57,878 nt of DNA from Marinilactibacillus psychrotolerans (GCF_900101525.1 NZ_FMZD01000017.1:1-57878); one strand, 5' to 3'. Shown: positions 46,827 through 57,443, counted from the stretch's first letter. Numbers and translations are program-made. Notes: generated by a model from the sequence alone, not told the origin.

Positions 46827-46860
46827 AAAAAAACCGACTGAATACTTTATCATTCAGTCG
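46827..46860 (-). terminator. Terminator of ftsK
   Basis: Perfect stem CGACTGAAT/ATTCAGTCG with an 8-nt loop and a run of seven T on the minus strand. It lies just past the ftsK stop. Confidence 0.88.
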
Positions 46861-46886
46861 AGTCTTTACCTTATATTTACATTACG

Positions 46887-49223
46887 CTATTGTTCGGAAG
46901 AGTCTTTTGGTTGACTCGGTTCAAGTTCAGCTTGGACTAAAACTTCTCTTGGTTTTGATCCTTCGGATGGACCAACGATTCCTCTCATTTCCATTTCATC
47001 TACTATTCTTGCCGCTCTATTATACCCAATTCTAAATCTTCTTTGTAATAGAGAGATACTTGCCGTTTGCATATCTACTACTAACGAGACAGCATCTTCA
47101 TAGAGGTCATCTTCTGCTTCACCTTGTTCAGCTTTAGGTTCATCTTTCGGAATCATTTCTTCAACATAATTTGCCTCTTGCTGTTCTTTTACAAAATTCA
47201 CGACTGCTTCAACTTCTTCATCAGATATAAACGCACCTTGAACTCGATTTGGTTTATTTTCACCCATAGGTTGGAAGAGCATATCTCCTCTACCTAAAAG
47301 TTTTTCCGCTCCATTTCCATCGAGAATAGTTCTGGAATCCGTACCACTGGATACTGCAAATGCAATCCGAGAGGGTACATTAGCCTTAATTATACCCGTT
47401 ATAACGTCCACACTCGGTCTTTGAGTCGCTAAAATCATATGAATGCCTGCAGCTCGTGCCATTTGAGCTAAACGAGTAATGGCATCTTCAACATCGTTTG
47501 ATGCAACCATCATCAAATCAGCTAACTCATCTACAATTACTACAATATAAGGAAGCGGAAGTAAAGCTTCTTCTTTTTCTTCGTTTTTCTTTTTAACAAA
47601 CTGATTATAGCCAGCCATATTTCGAGTTCCACTGGCAGCAAATAATTCGTATCTTCTTTCCATTTCTTGAACGACTTTATGCAAGGCCTGAGCTGCTTTT
47701 TTTGGATTTGTTACTACTGGTGTTAATAAATGTGGAATACCATTATAAACATTTAACTCAACCATTTTTGGATCAATCATCATTAATTTAACTTCATTTG
47801 GTTTAGCTTTTAATAATAAGCTTGTGATAATGCCATTAATTGCAACAGATTTACCAGAACCTGTTGCCCCTGCAACCAACAAATGCGGCATTTTAGACAA
47901 ATCTGCCATTGCAACATTTCCACCAATATCTCTTCCTAAAGGTACCTCAAGTAGCTGATCCTTATTTTTAATCTGTCCTTCGATCACATCTCTAAAGGAA
48001 ACCATACTAACTTCGGAGTTAGGAACTTCTATTCCAATCAGCGCCTTGCCAGGGATTGGTGCTTCCATTCTGATATCCTTGGCAGCTAAAGCAAGCGCAA
48101 TATCGTCAGTCAGCCCAACGATTTTGCTGACTTTCACTCCTGTAGCCGGCTGTATCTCATATTTTGTTACAGCGGGACCAAGGTTTGCTTTGGTCACTGT
48201 TGCTTTTACACCAAAACTCTCAAATGTCTCTTCTAATTTTTTAACATTTTCTTGAATAAGTGAGTATTCAAATGATTGATCAACTGCTTCCCGTTTATTC
48301 AATAATGAAATAGGTGGCATCTTATATTGCTCGTTTTCTTCTTCTCCAATTTCGAAATCAACTGTGCCTTCATCAGATAGAACCTGTTCTTCTTTTCCAT
48401 TTTTTTCGATATCTTTCTGTTGAAATCCTTCAATTTTTAAAGCCATTTGCCCTGCGGGGGTATCTTCTACTTCTGCCGGGTCCGATTTTTCGTTATCAAC
48501 AGGTTTAGATAGTTTTCCGTTTACTGGGATTTCATTGTCAGTTTTTTCTTTGTTTTTTGGATTATTTTTACTCTTTTTAGCATTCTCTTTACTTGCTTTA
48601 CGTTTAATTTGTTTTTCTTTAAATGAGGTCATCTTCGCTTTAATGAAATTCCGTAGATTTCGTCCACCAATGCGTATTTTTTCTAATAACGCTTTATATG
48701 ATAGTTGGAAAAAAGTCATAATCCCCACAAAGGTTAATCCAATCATCATCAGATACGTGCCGGCTGACGAAAACAAAAAGTAACTTATTGCGTATAATAC
48801 CGCCCCAATCATTCCGCCACCAATGTTTTGGCCAATAGAAATACTTTTAAATTGTGGAAGATACATTCTCCAAGTTGCATTAACAATATTTACATTCGCA
48901 TCCATTATTGGAGAAAACAGTTCTGCATGTTGCCAGACTACTACCGCACAAAATACTAGAAAACTACCGATCCATTTAGGACTTTTCAGGCTTGGACGAT
49001 TTCCTTTAATCAATAGATAGATTCCAATTATTATCATTGCAATAGAAGCTATTATGTAGGTCTCACCAACAAAAAAACGTAAAATATTTGCAAAAAAACG
49101 TCCGACAAATCCAAATTGACCGATTGCCAGAAAATTAACTACTAGTAGCATTACGCCTATTAATTCAGTTGATACACCTGTTTTTTTCTTTTTAGGTCTA
49201 CCTCTTTTACGTGCTCGAGCCAT
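46887..49223 (-). CDS. ftsK: DNA translocase FtsK/SpoIIIE
   Basis: A 778-residue protein with four N-terminal membrane helices (to about residue 175), a charged, Lys/Glu-rich linker and a C-terminal motor. Walker A is GATGSGKSV, Walker [11 protein letters not shown], and the last 65 residues form the winged-helix gamma domain ([22 protein letters not shown]) that reads DNA polarity. It pumps chromosome DNA through the closing septum. The start [16 protein letters not shown] is basic, as in SpoIIIE. AAGGAG precedes the ATG. It is monocistronic. Confidence 0.96.
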   Translation of the reverse strand: MARARKRGRPKKKKTGVSTELIGVMLLVVNFLAIGQFGFVGRFFANILRFFVGETYIIASIAMIIIGIYLLIKGNRPSLKSPKWIGSFLVFCAVVVWQHAELFSPIMDANVNIVNATWRMYLPQFKSISIGQNIGGGMIGAVLYAISYFLFSSAGTYLMMIGLTFVGIMTFFQLSYKALLEKIRIGGRNLRNFIKAKMTSFKEKQIKRKASKENAKKSKNNPKNKEKTDNEIPVNGKLSKPVDNEKSDPAEVEDTPAGQMALKIEGFQQKDIEKNGKEEQVLSDEGTVDFEIGEEENEQYKMPPISLLNKREAVDQSFEYSLIQENVKKLEETFESFGVKATVTKANLGPAVTKYEIQPATGVKVSKIVGLTDDIALALAAKDIRMEAPIPGKALIGIEVPNSEVSMVSFRDVIEGQIKNKDQLLEVPLGRDIGGNVAMADLSKMPHLLVAGATGSGKSVAINGIITSLLLKAKPNEVKLMMIDPKMVELNVYNGIPHLLTPVVTNPKKAAQALHKVVQEMERRYELFAASGTRNMAGYNQFVKKKNEEKEEALLPLPYIVVIVDELADLMMVASNDVEDAITRLAQMARAAGIHMILATQRPSVDVITGIIKANVPSRIAFAVSSGTDSRTILDGNGAEKLLGRGDMLFQPMGENKPNRVQGAFISDEEVEAVVNFVKEQQEANYVEEMIPKDEPKAEQGEAEDDLYEDAVSLVVDMQTASISLLQRRFRIGYNRAARIVDEMEMRGIVGPSEGSKPREVLVQAELEPSQPKDSSEQ

Positions 49224-49400
49224 TTTGATTAACTCCTTAAGTTGATTTCATTCTACAATATTATAACATGAAACCTATAGGTGCGAAAGTTTGTTCTGAC
49301 GGTCTCTGGAGTAATCCTCAACAGACAGCATTACTTTTGACGTTTGGGATCGTTTCCCTGTAAACTAAGTGTATCTAAAATAGTCTAAGGGGGAAGAAAA

Positions 49401-49772
49401 GTGGGATCAATTTTTGATGGTTTTTTCAAAAAAGGACAAGAAAACAACGAAGCAGCCGAAATTGAGTATGTGAACGAAAATAATGAGAACCTTGAGAAAG
49501 TAAAAGTATCAATCAGAATTTTTGGAACGGTTCAGGGTGTAGGATTTCGTTTTACTACTAAACAGACCGCTGATGAGATTGGTGTGACAGGAATAGTCAG
49601 AAACGAAAATGATGGATCAGTATACTCAGAAGCAGTAGGAACTTCTGATCAGATTAATCAATTTATCGAAGCATTGAGAAAAGGACCAAGTCCAGCTGCT
49701 CATGTTGACAAAGTTGTTGTGGAATTTGATAAAAACATTGAAGAAAAATCGAATTTTTCTCAGTCTAATTGA
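49401..49772 (+). CDS. Acylphosphatase with N-terminal extension
   Basis: A 123-residue protein; the last ~90 residues are an acylphosphatase domain, with the catalytic Arg in GTVQGVGFRF and the catalytic Asn in GIVRNENDGSV. The first ~33 residues are an acidic extension not usual in the family. It splits acyl phosphates such as carbamoyl- or 1,3-bisphosphoglycerate. GTG start follows GGGGGAAG. It precedes yidC by about 75 bp, a pairing common in lactic acid bacteria. Confidence 0.9.
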   Translation: MGSIFDGFFKKGQENNEAAEIEYVNENNENLEKVKVSIRIFGTVQGVGFRFTTKQTADEIGVTGIVRNENDGSVYSEAVGTSDQINQFIEALRKGPSPAAHVDKVVVEFDKNIEEKSNFSQSN

Positions 49773-49847
49773 ATTATTCTTTTTTATAAGGTATAGTGAG
49801 AATTGGCGATTTAGCACCTCACTAATTTATTAAAGGATTGAATAAAA

Positions 49848-50807
49848 TTGAAAACTAGAACAAAGAAATGGATACTTTCCGGTGGAATGCTATCTTTAAT
49901 GTTATTCATGGCTGGTTGTATTCGTATTGATGAGTCCGGGAACCCTGCTGGATCAATCTCTCAATTCTTATATGATTATCTTGTAGTACCTACACAGCAA
50001 TTTATTGAATTTTTAAATGGTATATTCGGCAGTTATGGTTTAGCCATTATTGCTATTACTATTATCGTAAGGATATTGATTTTACCCCTAAGTATTCGTC
50101 AACAACGAGCTACTATGGAACAACAAGTTAAAATGTCAGTCGTAAAGCCAGCTGCTGATGAAATTCAAGCTGAAATGAAAGAAGCGACTGATCCAAAACA
50201 GAAACAAGAACTTCAAGCAGAGTTAATGTCACTTTATCGAGAAAACAATGTCAATATGCTGGGCAGTCTTGGCGGATGCTTACCTTTACTCATTCAGATG
50301 CCAGTCTTTACAGCGATGTTCCAAGCCATCAGGATGTCTGAAAGTATTCAAAATGCTTCATTTCTTGGGATAGGATTAGGTGAGCGTAGTATATTACTTG
50401 CTCTCGCAACCGGGGCTGTCTATTATTTACAATCAAGAGTCATGCTTTTAGGGATGCCTGAAGATCAAAGAAAACAGTCTAATACTATGATGTTGATGAG
50501 TCCGATTATGCTACTCTTTATTTCTTTCTCAAGTCCTGCTGGTTTAACGTTGTATTGGCTCGTGGGTGGTTTCGTAGCCATCGCTCAGTCAGCAATTACA
50601 ACTTTTTATTATAAACCAAAAGTACAAGCAGAATTGAAAGAAAAACATGGGGAGGTACAAGTCGTTGAACGTAAACGCAAACCTCGTAAGGAAGCAGAAA
50701 AAGTAGTGAATAGCGATCAAACTACTTCAGCATCAAATCGAAACAAACGAAATGCCAGTCCTTTTGAAAGTAAAAGCAAAAGAAATGAAGGCAAACAAAA
50801 AAGATAA
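49848..50807 (+). CDS. yidC: Membrane protein insertase YidC (OxaA/SpoIIIJ)
   Basis: A 319-residue lipoprotein-type YidC. Signal peptide and lipobox FMAGC (Cys24) are followed by five hydrophobic helices; the conserved hydrophilic-groove Arg is in IIVRILILPL (Arg75). The C-terminal tail is long and highly basic (Lys/Arg-rich), which should bind ribosomes. It inserts membrane proteins, alone or with the Sec translocon. Start is TTG 49848 with AAAGGA ten bases upstream. A bidirectional terminator follows. Confidence 0.94.
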   Translation: MKTRTKKWILSGGMLSLMLFMAGCIRIDESGNPAGSISQFLYDYLVVPTQQFIEFLNGIFGSYGLAIIAITIIVRILILPLSIRQQRATMEQQVKMSVVKPAADEIQAEMKEATDPKQKQELQAELMSLYRENNVNMLGSLGGCLPLLIQMPVFTAMFQAIRMSESIQNASFLGIGLGERSILLALATGAVYYLQSRVMLLGMPEDQRKQSNTMMLMSPIMLLFISFSSPAGLTLYWLVGGFVAIAQSAITTFYYKPKVQAELKEKHGEVQVVERKRKPRKEAEKVVNSDQTTSASNRNKRNASPFESKSKRNEGKQKR

Positions 50808-50814
50808 GTAAATA

Positions 50815-50858
50815 AAAGAGTCGCAAATGAGGTTATTCCTCTACTTGCGACTCTTTTT
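50815..50858. terminator. Bidirectional terminator overlapping the kinase gene end
   Basis: Stem AAAGAGTCGCAA/TTGCGACTCTTT (50815-50826 with 50845-50856), inner GAGG/CCTC. It serves yidC on plus and the kinase on minus. The last kinase codons lie inside the hairpin. Confidence 0.85.
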
Positions 50859-52353
50859 CTGTTGAATCTTTCTCACTCTCTGTTTCCAAGATCGGCAAAA
50901 TAATTCTAAAAATAGAACCGTGATCTAATACACTTTCTGCCCATATTTTCCCTTTATATCCTTCTAATAATTCTTTTGCAATAGAAAGTCCTAACCCATT
51001 CCCGCCTTTATATCGACTTCTAGCTTTATCAATTCGATAAAAACGATTAAAGATCTTTTCTGTATCTTCTTCGGACATTCCTTCACCATAATCTTGAATG
51101 ACTATTTGAACTTTTTTGTCACTCATGGAAACTGATAGATGCACTTCTTTCCTATCTGTAGAATACTTTACAGCATTATCAAGCAGGATAATCAGAATCT
51201 GTTCCAAATGATTTCGATAGATGTTAACATATATTTCTTCTCTCAAATCATCATCTAAAATAAACGTAAAATCCGGATGAACTAATTGAATATTATTATA
51301 AGTGGCATTTATAATTTGCCTTACTGGTGTTTTTTCGTTCTTATAGTGGATTTCAACTTGTTCCGCTCTGGAGAGGTCAAGCATTTCTTGTACAAGACTC
51401 TTCATTCTTCCTATTTCTTGTAATGACGCATCTAACGATTCCTCGAGTACTGTAGGGTCATTTTTTCCCCAACGATTCAGTAATTTCAAGTGTCCCTCTA
51501 CTACTGCTACAGGGGTTCTCAGTTCATGCGAAACATCTTCTACAAATTGTTTCTGGTGTTCAATATTTTTCTGCATTCTACTCAACATACTATTATAGGC
51601 ATTCGCTAGATCTGTTAATTCATCTTGTCCGTTCCCAGCATCAATTCTATCTACATAGTCCGGATCGTTTTCGATCTTTTTCATAGCGTCTGTAACTTTT
51701 CTGATCGGCAGTAAAAATCTACGTGCAATCATATATCCAATAATTGCACTAAACATTAAAGCAATCAGACCTGTAACTAGAATGGCCATTAAGATACTGT
51801 TAGACAAGCGGTGATAAGATTCAAGCGTATTTACTACTTGTAAATAACCGATCTGTCGGTTATTCAGATATGAAAAAATAGGTGTACGAGCGGAGAACGC
51901 TTCTCCATTCGGTCCATCAATCGTATCAACTCTCAATTCATCTGTTTGTTCAAAAGAGGCATCAACTGTTGAAGATTCATATAATAACTTAGCATTATTA
52001 TTATAAACTCGTATAAACATACCCCCAGGGCTAGTGCCCAGAGGGGTGGTTGATACTGTACTTTTATCTTTTGTTTCAGAATAAGATGGAAGCAACTGTA
52101 ACTGATTTAGTTCCAGTGTTTCAGCAACTGATTCTTCCGTTAAAGCATAAAATTGAGATCCAAAACGATCTGATAAAATTTGAACGGTTTCTCTTAATGA
52201 GTCTTCTTCATTTTCCAGCATAATTTGTTGAAAAGTAACATACAGGATCGTGGAAAAAATCGTGTATGTCAAAAAAATTGCAATAGCAGCACCAGTTGTC
52301 CATTTCCATCTTAATGAAATTCGTTTTTTCTGATTTGCTAGTGATTGGTTCAC
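50833..52353 (-). CDS. Sensor histidine kinase (CovS/ArlS type)
   Basis: A 506-residue kinase with TM1 (about 18-40), an extracellular loop of about 140 residues, TM2 (about 188-210), HAMP, HisKA with the phosphorylated His in DVSHELRTPVAVV, and an ATPase domain with NAVKYS, DYGEGM and NGLGLSIA. GTG start overlaps the regulator's stop by 4 bp (GTGA). With the upstream CovR-like regulator it forms a classic pair. The stimulus is unknown; CovS/ArlS systems control cell-surface functions. The last ~20 residues are acidic and lie within the terminator. Confidence 0.9.
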   Translation of the reverse strand: MNQSLANQKKRISLRWKWTTGAAIAIFLTYTIFSTILYVTFQQIMLENEEDSLRETVQILSDRFGSQFYALTEESVAETLELNQLQLLPSYSETKDKSTVSTTPLGTSPGGMFIRVYNNNAKLLYESSTVDASFEQTDELRVDTIDGPNGEAFSARTPIFSYLNNRQIGYLQVVNTLESYHRLSNSILMAILVTGLIALMFSAIIGYMIARRFLLPIRKVTDAMKKIENDPDYVDRIDAGNGQDELTDLANAYNSMLSRMQKNIEHQKQFVEDVSHELRTPVAVVEGHLKLLNRWGKNDPTVLEESLDASLQEIGRMKSLVQEMLDLSRAEQVEIHYKNEKTPVRQIINATYNNIQLVHPDFTFILDDDLREEIYVNIYRNHLEQILIILLDNAVKYSTDRKEVHLSVSMSDKKVQIVIQDYGEGMSEEDTEKIFNRFYRIDKARSRYKGGNGLGLSIAKELLEGYKGKIWAESVLDHGSIFRIILPILETESEKDSTEKESQVEE

Positions 52354-53042
52354 GTACGCATCACATACCCTGTACCACGAACAGTTTGAATGTAACTTTC
52401 ACGATTCGGTACGTCTATTTTATTTCTTAGATAACGTATATAGACATCGACTACATTTGTTTCAACTTCTGTTTCGTATCCCCATACTTTATTAAGGAGA
52501 ACTTCTCTTGATAAAACAACATTGACATTTTCCATTAATTCGACCAATAGTTCATATTCACGTTTAGTCAATTCAATAACATCTTCTCCACGTCTTACCA
52601 CTCTATTTTCTTTTTCAACTGTTAAATCTTTGTAGGTAACCGTGGTTTGTCTGTTTGCATTTTCTTCTGTTTCAATTTCAATACGTCTAAGTAATGCGCG
52701 CATTCTAGCCAACAACTCTTCAATTGCAAAAGGTTTTACAACATAATCATCTGCACCATGGTCAAATCCTGAAACACGATCAATTACAGAATCTCTTGCT
52801 GTCATCATGATAATGGGTACATTACTTACTTGACGAATACGACGAGCAACATCAATCCCATTCAATTCCGGCAACATTAAATCGAGTAACACAATATCCC
52901 ACTCTTCATTCTCATCAATCGCTGCTTCAAGACCCGCACGTCCATTAAAACGAACTTCAGTCTCAAATCCTTCATGATTCAACTCTAATTCAACAAAACG
53001 AGCAAGGTTTTTTTCATCTTCAATTATTAAAATTTTACCCAT
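52350..53042 (-). CDS. OmpR-type response regulator (CovR/CsrR type)
   Basis: A 230-residue regulator. The receiver has EDEKN with acidic Asp/Glu, the phosphorylated Asp in LLDLMLPELNG near residue 55 and the Lys in VVKPFAIEELLAR. A winged-helix DNA-binding domain follows, ending QTVRGTGYVMRT. The wording of the linker and recognition segments (IIEDEKNLARFVELEL, ETNVVDVYIRYLRNKID) is close to CovR of streptococci from memory, though ArlR is similar. AGGAG precedes the ATG. The kinase follows with a 4-bp overlap. Confidence 0.92.
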   Translation of the reverse strand: MGKILIIEDEKNLARFVELELNHEGFETEVRFNGRAGLEAAIDENEEWDIVLLDLMLPELNGIDVARRIRQVSNVPIIMMTARDSVIDRVSGFDHGADDYVVKPFAIEELLARMRALLRRIEIETEENANRQTTVTYKDLTVEKENRVVRRGEDVIELTKREYELLVELMENVNVVLSREVLLNKVWGYETEVETNVVDVYIRYLRNKIDVPNRESYIQTVRGTGYVMRT

Positions 53043-53184
53043 TTCTTCAGCTCCTAGCTATCTTTTAATTTTTAGTAATGACTTTGTTTATTTGTTTTTT
53101 TTAGATATATTAAAAAAAGATAAGAATATGTCTATGGACTTATCTGCCCATCTATACATAACTAGTTTAACATAGTTTACAGAT

Positions 53185-53213
53185 AGAAAAAATGCAAGCT
53201 TGCAATTTTTTCT
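53185..53213. terminator. Hairpin between gnd and covR
   Basis: A near-perfect palindrome, AGAAAAAATGCAAG and its complement with one extra A (53185-53213), with A and T runs in the arms. It may be a second terminator after gnd or part of the regulator leader. The rest of the gap 53043-53262 shows no other feature. Confidence 0.5.
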
Positions 53214-53262
53214 AATTTTATTCTCATATCTGACTTTATTAAATATTTTTATCTTTGCGCAC

Positions 53263-53302
53263 AAAAAATGCGAGATCCAAAAAAGTGGATCCCACATTTT
53301 TT
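53263..53302 (-). terminator. Terminator of gnd
   Basis: A 17-bp stem (53263-53279 with 53286-53302), fully paired with G-U pairs, 6-nt loop, and a T-run in the last arm. It lies just past the gnd stop. Confidence 0.8.
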
Positions 53303-53343
53303 CATTTTCGTTTAGCCTTACAGCCTAATTTAAATAAAAAGAA

Positions 53344-54783
53344 TTAATCCCATTGCTCTTGTCCATTATCTCCATACCAGTCAAAGTGGAACGTTCCTTC
53401 TTTGTCAGTGCGTTCATAAGTGTGCGCTCCGAAGTAGTCACGCTGAGCTTGAATGATATTAGCAGGTAAGTTTTCTGTACGATAAGAGTCGTAGTATGCA
53501 ATAGCAGAAGAAAATGCTGGTACAGGTACTCCAGATTGAACAGCTACTCCAACAAGATCACGAACGGATTGTTGATAATTCTTAGTAATATCCATGAAGT
53601 ATTCATCTAGTACTAAGTTTTTCAATTCTGGTGTTCTGTCATAAGCTTCTGTAATTTTTTGCAGGAATCCTGCGCGGATAATACATCCTGCGCGGAAAAT
53701 CTTAGCGATTTCTCCATATTTCAGATCCCATCCATATTCTCTTGAAGCTGTACCCATTTGTGCAAATCCTTGAGCATAACTCATGATTTTACTAAAGTAC
53801 AGTGCTTGACGGATTTTTTCTACTAACTCTTTTTTGTCTCCATCGTATGCTTTCTTTTCTGGATGAGGCAAGATTTTACTTGCAGCCACACGTTCCTCTT
53901 TTAATGCTGAAATATAACGAGCAAATACCGATTCTGTAATCAATGGTAATGGCACCCCTAAATCTAAGGCACTTTGAGAAGTCCATTTACCTGTACCTTT
54001 ATTACCTGCACGATCCAGAATAACATCGACCATTGGCTGACCAGTTTCTGGGTCTTTTTTAGTTAACGCATCTGCAGTGATTTCAATTAAGAAACTATCT
54101 AGTTCAGTCGTATTCCATTCACGGAAGACTTCAGCTGTTTCTTCATTGGTTAATTCTGCAACATCACGAAGCAAATGATAAGCTTCAGCAATCAACTGCA
54201 TGTCTCCATACTCGATACCGTTATGAACCATTTTTACATAATGTCCAGCGCCATTAGGGCCAATGTATGTTACACATGGTTCACCGTCTGCAGGTGCTTT
54301 AGCAGCGATTTTCTCTAAAATAGGAGCGATTAAGTCATACGCTTCTTTTTGTCCACCCGGCATGATTGCAGGACCTTTTAGTGCGCCTTCTTCTCCGCCA
54401 GATACACCAGTTCCAATAAAGTTAATTCCTGATTCTGCTAATTCTTCACTACGACGAATTGTATCTTTGTAGAACGTATTTCCTCCATCTACAAGGATAT
54501 CTCCTTTGTCTAAGAAAGGAAGAAGTTGTTGGATAACGGCATCTGTTCCTTTACCTGCTTGAACCATTAACAAGATTCTACGAGGTTTCTCTAATGAATC
54601 AACGAATTCTTTTAACTCATGTGTTGCGACTAAATTCTTACCTGGATTTTCAGCGATTACTGCATCTGTTTTTGATCCAGTACGATTATAGATGGATACA
54701 CTGTATCCGCGACTTTCAATATTTAAAGCAAGGTTTTTCCCCATTACTGCCATACCGACTACGCCGACTTGTTGTTTACTCAA
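53344..54783 (-). CDS. gnd: 6-phosphogluconate dehydrogenase (decarboxylating)
   Basis: A 479-residue enzyme of the oxidative pentose phosphate pathway. Motifs are [16 protein letters not shown] at the start (NADP fold), NRTGSK after beta 2 (fits NADP), [21 protein letters not shown] near residue 125, and catalytic [13 protein letters not shown]. It converts 6-phosphogluconate to ribulose-5-phosphate. Start is TTG 54783, nine bases after GAGGAGAG. It is monocistronic, with a terminator after it. Confidence 0.96.
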   Translation of the reverse strand: MSKQQVGVVGMAVMGKNLALNIESRGYSVSIYNRTGSKTDAVIAENPGKNLVATHELKEFVDSLEKPRRILLMVQAGKGTDAVIQQLLPFLDKGDILVDGGNTFYKDTIRRSEELAESGINFIGTGVSGGEEGALKGPAIMPGGQKEAYDLIAPILEKIAAKAPADGEPCVTYIGPNGAGHYVKMVHNGIEYGDMQLIAEAYHLLRDVAELTNEETAEVFREWNTTELDSFLIEITADALTKKDPETGQPMVDVILDRAGNKGTGKWTSQSALDLGVPLPLITESVFARYISALKEERVAASKILPHPEKKAYDGDKKELVEKIRQALYFSKIMSYAQGFAQMGTASREYGWDLKYGEIAKIFRAGCIIRAGFLQKITEAYDRTPELKNLVLDEYFMDITKNYQQSVRDLVGVAVQSGVPVPAFSSAIAYYDSYRTENLPANIIQAQRDYFGAHTYERTDKEGTFHFDWYGDNGQEQWD

Positions 54784-55085
54784 ATTATTTAACTCTCCTC
54801 TCAGGATGATCTTGAAGACTAAGTACAGTCAGAACACAGAACAAAAGTTATGCCTTTATTCGAATCTACTCAATCTATCTGATCAAATTCCCAACGTTAT
54901 GATTAAAGTATACACCCTCATCTATATTAAAACGACTGATGGCGCATATTACTTTTATTGCTTAGCTTTATAGTATCAAACTTTGAACATTTTTAAAACA
55001 ATCTTCTACACTCTTGAAAAAAAAGCTCATTTTGCTTACACTTATAACGAATAATAACCATCATGAAGAAAGTTGGTGTAGACTC
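54784..55085. other. Divergent intergenic region between gnd and the DUF4044 gene
   Basis: Holds the gnd leader (minus) and the upstream region of the micro-protein gene (plus). Open frames in the plus strand here (for example 54692-54973) lack ribosome sites and overlap the gnd start, so they look spurious. No riboswitch motif seen. Confidence 0.4.
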
Positions 55086-55202
55086 GTGGCAAAAAACGAT
55101 AAAAATAAAAAATCAAACGTCATTACTAAAATCATTATCTGGGCAATGGTCATCACTATGGCTGTTCCAGCCATAGCATCCCTATTAGGCGCTATAATGT
55201 AA
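55086..55202 (+). CDS. DUF4044-type single-helix micro-protein
   Basis: A 38-residue protein: basic N-terminus (AKNDKNKKS) and one membrane helix (TKIIIWAMVITMAVPAIASLLGAIM). It resembles the DUF4044 family of very short membrane proteins in lactic acid bacteria. GTG start at 55086 is chosen from the family start, although the ribosome site is weak; an upstream frame to 55014 is not supported. Its own terminator follows. Function unknown. Confidence 0.65.
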   Translation: MAKNDKNKKSNVITKIIIWAMVITMAVPAIASLLGAIM

Positions 55203-55206
55203 AGTT

Positions 55207-55237
55207 AAGTCATGGATATTTTTCCATGACTTTTTTT
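55207..55237 (+). terminator. Terminator of the micro-protein gene
   Basis: Stem AAGTCATGGA/TCCATGACTT with a run of seven T. It lies 5 bp past the micro-protein stop and just before the recN stop on the other strand. Confidence 0.85.
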
Positions 55238-55239
55238 AT

Positions 55240-56949
55240 TTAATAGTTTTTTATTTTCTTGTTAGATGCTAATGCTAAAAGCTCTTTAGCTGTATCAATT
55301 GTTAATTTTGTAATCTCACTACCAGCAAGCATCCGTGCTACTTCTTGGATCTTATCGTCCTCGGGTAGTTGTTCCACATGTGTACTCGTTCTTTCGTCTA
55401 TGATTACTTTGCTGATGTAAAGATGCTGATCCGCCATTGCTGCTACTTGGGGCAAATGAGTAATACATAATACTTGAGAATATTGTGCTACAGAATATAT
55501 TTTATCTGCTATTGCCTGAGCAACCCTGCCACTCACCCCTGTATCCACCTCATCAAAAATAATGCTCGTCATACCTTGTTCTTTAGAAAAAATTGTTTTC
55601 ATTGCTAGCATCATTCTAGATAACTCGCCGCCTGATGCGACTTTCACTAATGGTTTTAGTGGTTCGCCAGGATTCGTGGCTACATAAAATTCTACTTTGT
55701 CCATACCATTCTCATAAGCAGCATTAGTTTTGAACTCTTTCATTTCTTTGCTGAAATGCACTGAAAAGACGACCTTATCCATAAACAGTTCCTTTAATTG
55801 TTCATGAATGGCTTTTTCTAATCGTTTTGCTACTTCTCTTCTGTATTTAGATAAGCCGTAAGCTTCTTTTACTAATTTTGTTTCTAACTCTTTTACTCTT
55901 TTATTTAGATGATCCATCTGACCTTCACGATTATCTATTTTTTCAAGCTCGGCTAATGCTTTGCTATAAAAATCCTTGATTTCTTGAATAGACTGACCAT
56001 ATTTGCGCTTAAGTTGTTGAATGAGATTCAGTCTTGTCTCAATTTCGTTTAACCGTTCTTCGTCATATTCCAGATTGTCCATTTCATTATAAATATCACT
56101 CGAAGCTTCTTGGATCTGAAAAAAAGCTGCTGAGACTGTATCAGAAATTTGTTTAAATTTTTCATCCATTCCTTCTATAGAAGCCATACTGTCCATAGCC
56201 TGGCCCACTAGATCCAGCCCACTGTTTTCTTCTCCTTGAAGCGCATTATAACTAGAAGAGAGTGCTTCTACTATAGATTGGTGATTTGAAAGCTTTTGTT
56301 CTTCTTCTTTTAATGTTTCTTCTTCATGATCTTCAAGCTGTGCTTCTCCTATTTCATCTACTTGAAACTTTAATATATCAAGTCTCTGAGCCAATTCTTG
56401 TTCATTATACTGCCATTCATTTTGTTCTTTTTTTACAGCTTTATATTCTTTGTAAAGTTCTTTATAACGTTTTTTTGCATTTGCCAATTTTTTATCGCCG
56501 TATTGATCAAGCAATTCAATATGGCTTTCTGGTACCATCAGTTCCTGATGCTCATTCTGACCATGTATATCAATCAATGCGGTTCCAATTTCTTTCAGAA
56601 CAGCAATGGTTACAATGGTTCCATTAATTCGGCAAACATTTCTACCTGTAGCAAAAATTTCCCTCTGGATCATGATGACTTCATCATCTGAATCGATCGC
56701 ATGTTCATCCAGCAACTTCATAACTTCCTGATTTTCATTCAAAGAGAAGTGACCTTCTAATAAACATTTTTTTGTACCGTATCTTACAAATTCTGTAGAA
56801 CCTCTTCCGCCGGCAAGCAATCCGACTGCATCAATAATAATTGATTTACCTGCACCAGTTTCGCCAGTTAAAACGGTCATACCATGGCTGAAATCTAATG
56901 ATAAATCTTGAATAATAGCAAAATTCTGAATATGCAATGCTTGCAGCAA
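55240..56949 (-). CDS. recN: DNA repair protein RecN
   Basis: A 569-residue SMC-like ATPase. N-terminal Walker A GETGAGKS, two long coiled-coil arms (about 150-360), then the signature ASGGELSRMMLAMK and Walker B SIIFDEVDTG. It acts early in double-strand break repair. Start is TTG 56949 (GGGAGGG six bases upstream), giving the usual N-terminus LQALHIQNFAII; an in-frame GTG at 56964 lies in the ribosome site itself. It follows argR by about 45 bp, the usual order. Confidence 0.95.
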   Translation of the reverse strand: MLQALHIQNFAIIQDLSLDFSHGMTVLTGETGAGKSIIIDAVGLLAGGRGSTEFVRYGTKKCLLEGHFSLNENQEVMKLLDEHAIDSDDEVIMIQREIFATGRNVCRINGTIVTIAVLKEIGTALIDIHGQNEHQELMVPESHIELLDQYGDKKLANAKKRYKELYKEYKAVKKEQNEWQYNEQELAQRLDILKFQVDEIGEAQLEDHEEETLKEEEQKLSNHQSIVEALSSSYNALQGEENSGLDLVGQAMDSMASIEGMDEKFKQISDTVSAAFFQIQEASSDIYNEMDNLEYDEERLNEIETRLNLIQQLKRKYGQSIQEIKDFYSKALAELEKIDNREGQMDHLNKRVKELETKLVKEAYGLSKYRREVAKRLEKAIHEQLKELFMDKVVFSVHFSKEMKEFKTNAAYENGMDKVEFYVATNPGEPLKPLVKVASGGELSRMMLAMKTIFSKEQGMTSIIFDEVDTGVSGRVAQAIADKIYSVAQYSQVLCITHLPQVAAMADQHLYISKVIIDERTSTHVEQLPEDDKIQEVARMLAGSEITKLTIDTAKELLALASNKKIKNY

Positions 56950-56993
56950 AGCAAACCCTCCCACTCTAAAATTGAATAGACATTTTGGTTGAT

Positions 56994-57443
56994 TTATACA
57001 AATGAAATCATTCTTCTTTGGAATATTTCTGCCTGATCTTCTGATCTACAAATAATGAGGACTGAATTATCTCCAGAGATACAGCCAAACATTTCTTCAT
57101 AATTAGCTGTCTCAATTAAAGTGCCTAATGCAAACGCATTACCTGGTAAAGTTTTTATGATAACAAATTCTTTTTGAGTATCAATTGACACAAAAGCATC
57201 TTTCATTAATCTAGATATTTTCTTTGATATATTAAAATTCATTTCTGGTGGTAAGCTATAATGATATCCTCCAGATTGTGAAGGAACTTTAATCAGTTGC
57301 ATCTCTTTAATATCGCGCGAGATAGTAGCTTGTGTTATGTCAATTCCACGATTAAGTAAAATTTCAACAAAGTCTTCTTGTTTTTGAATTGTCTCTTGCT
57401 GAACCAACTGTCTTAGTAAATGATGTCGCTCTTTTTTTTTCAT
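56994..57443 (-). CDS. argR: Arginine-type transcriptional regulator ArgR/AhrC
   Basis: A 149-residue ArgR. The N-terminal winged helix has QATISRDIKEMQLIKV, and the C-terminal domain has GNAFALGTLIE and the arginine-site segment ISGDNSVLIICR. It controls arginine synthesis and breakdown genes. AGGAGTG precedes the ATG, and TTGACT at 57485-57490 is a possible -35. Next upstream is an IS256-family element that begins about 90 bp away, which might alter its promoter. Confidence 0.95.
   Translation of the reverse strand: MKKKERHHLLRQLVQQETIQKQEDFVEILLNRGIDITQATISRDIKEMQLIKVPSQSGGYHYSLPPEMNFNISKKISRLMKDAFVSIDTQKEFVIIKTLPGNAFALGTLIETANYEEMFGCISGDNSVLIICRSEDQAEIFQRRMISFV

Noticed and set aside
54594-54973. 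Plus-strand ORFs across the gnd start
   Set aside because: Opposite strand of gnd and its leader, no ribosome sites, no protein-like composition.
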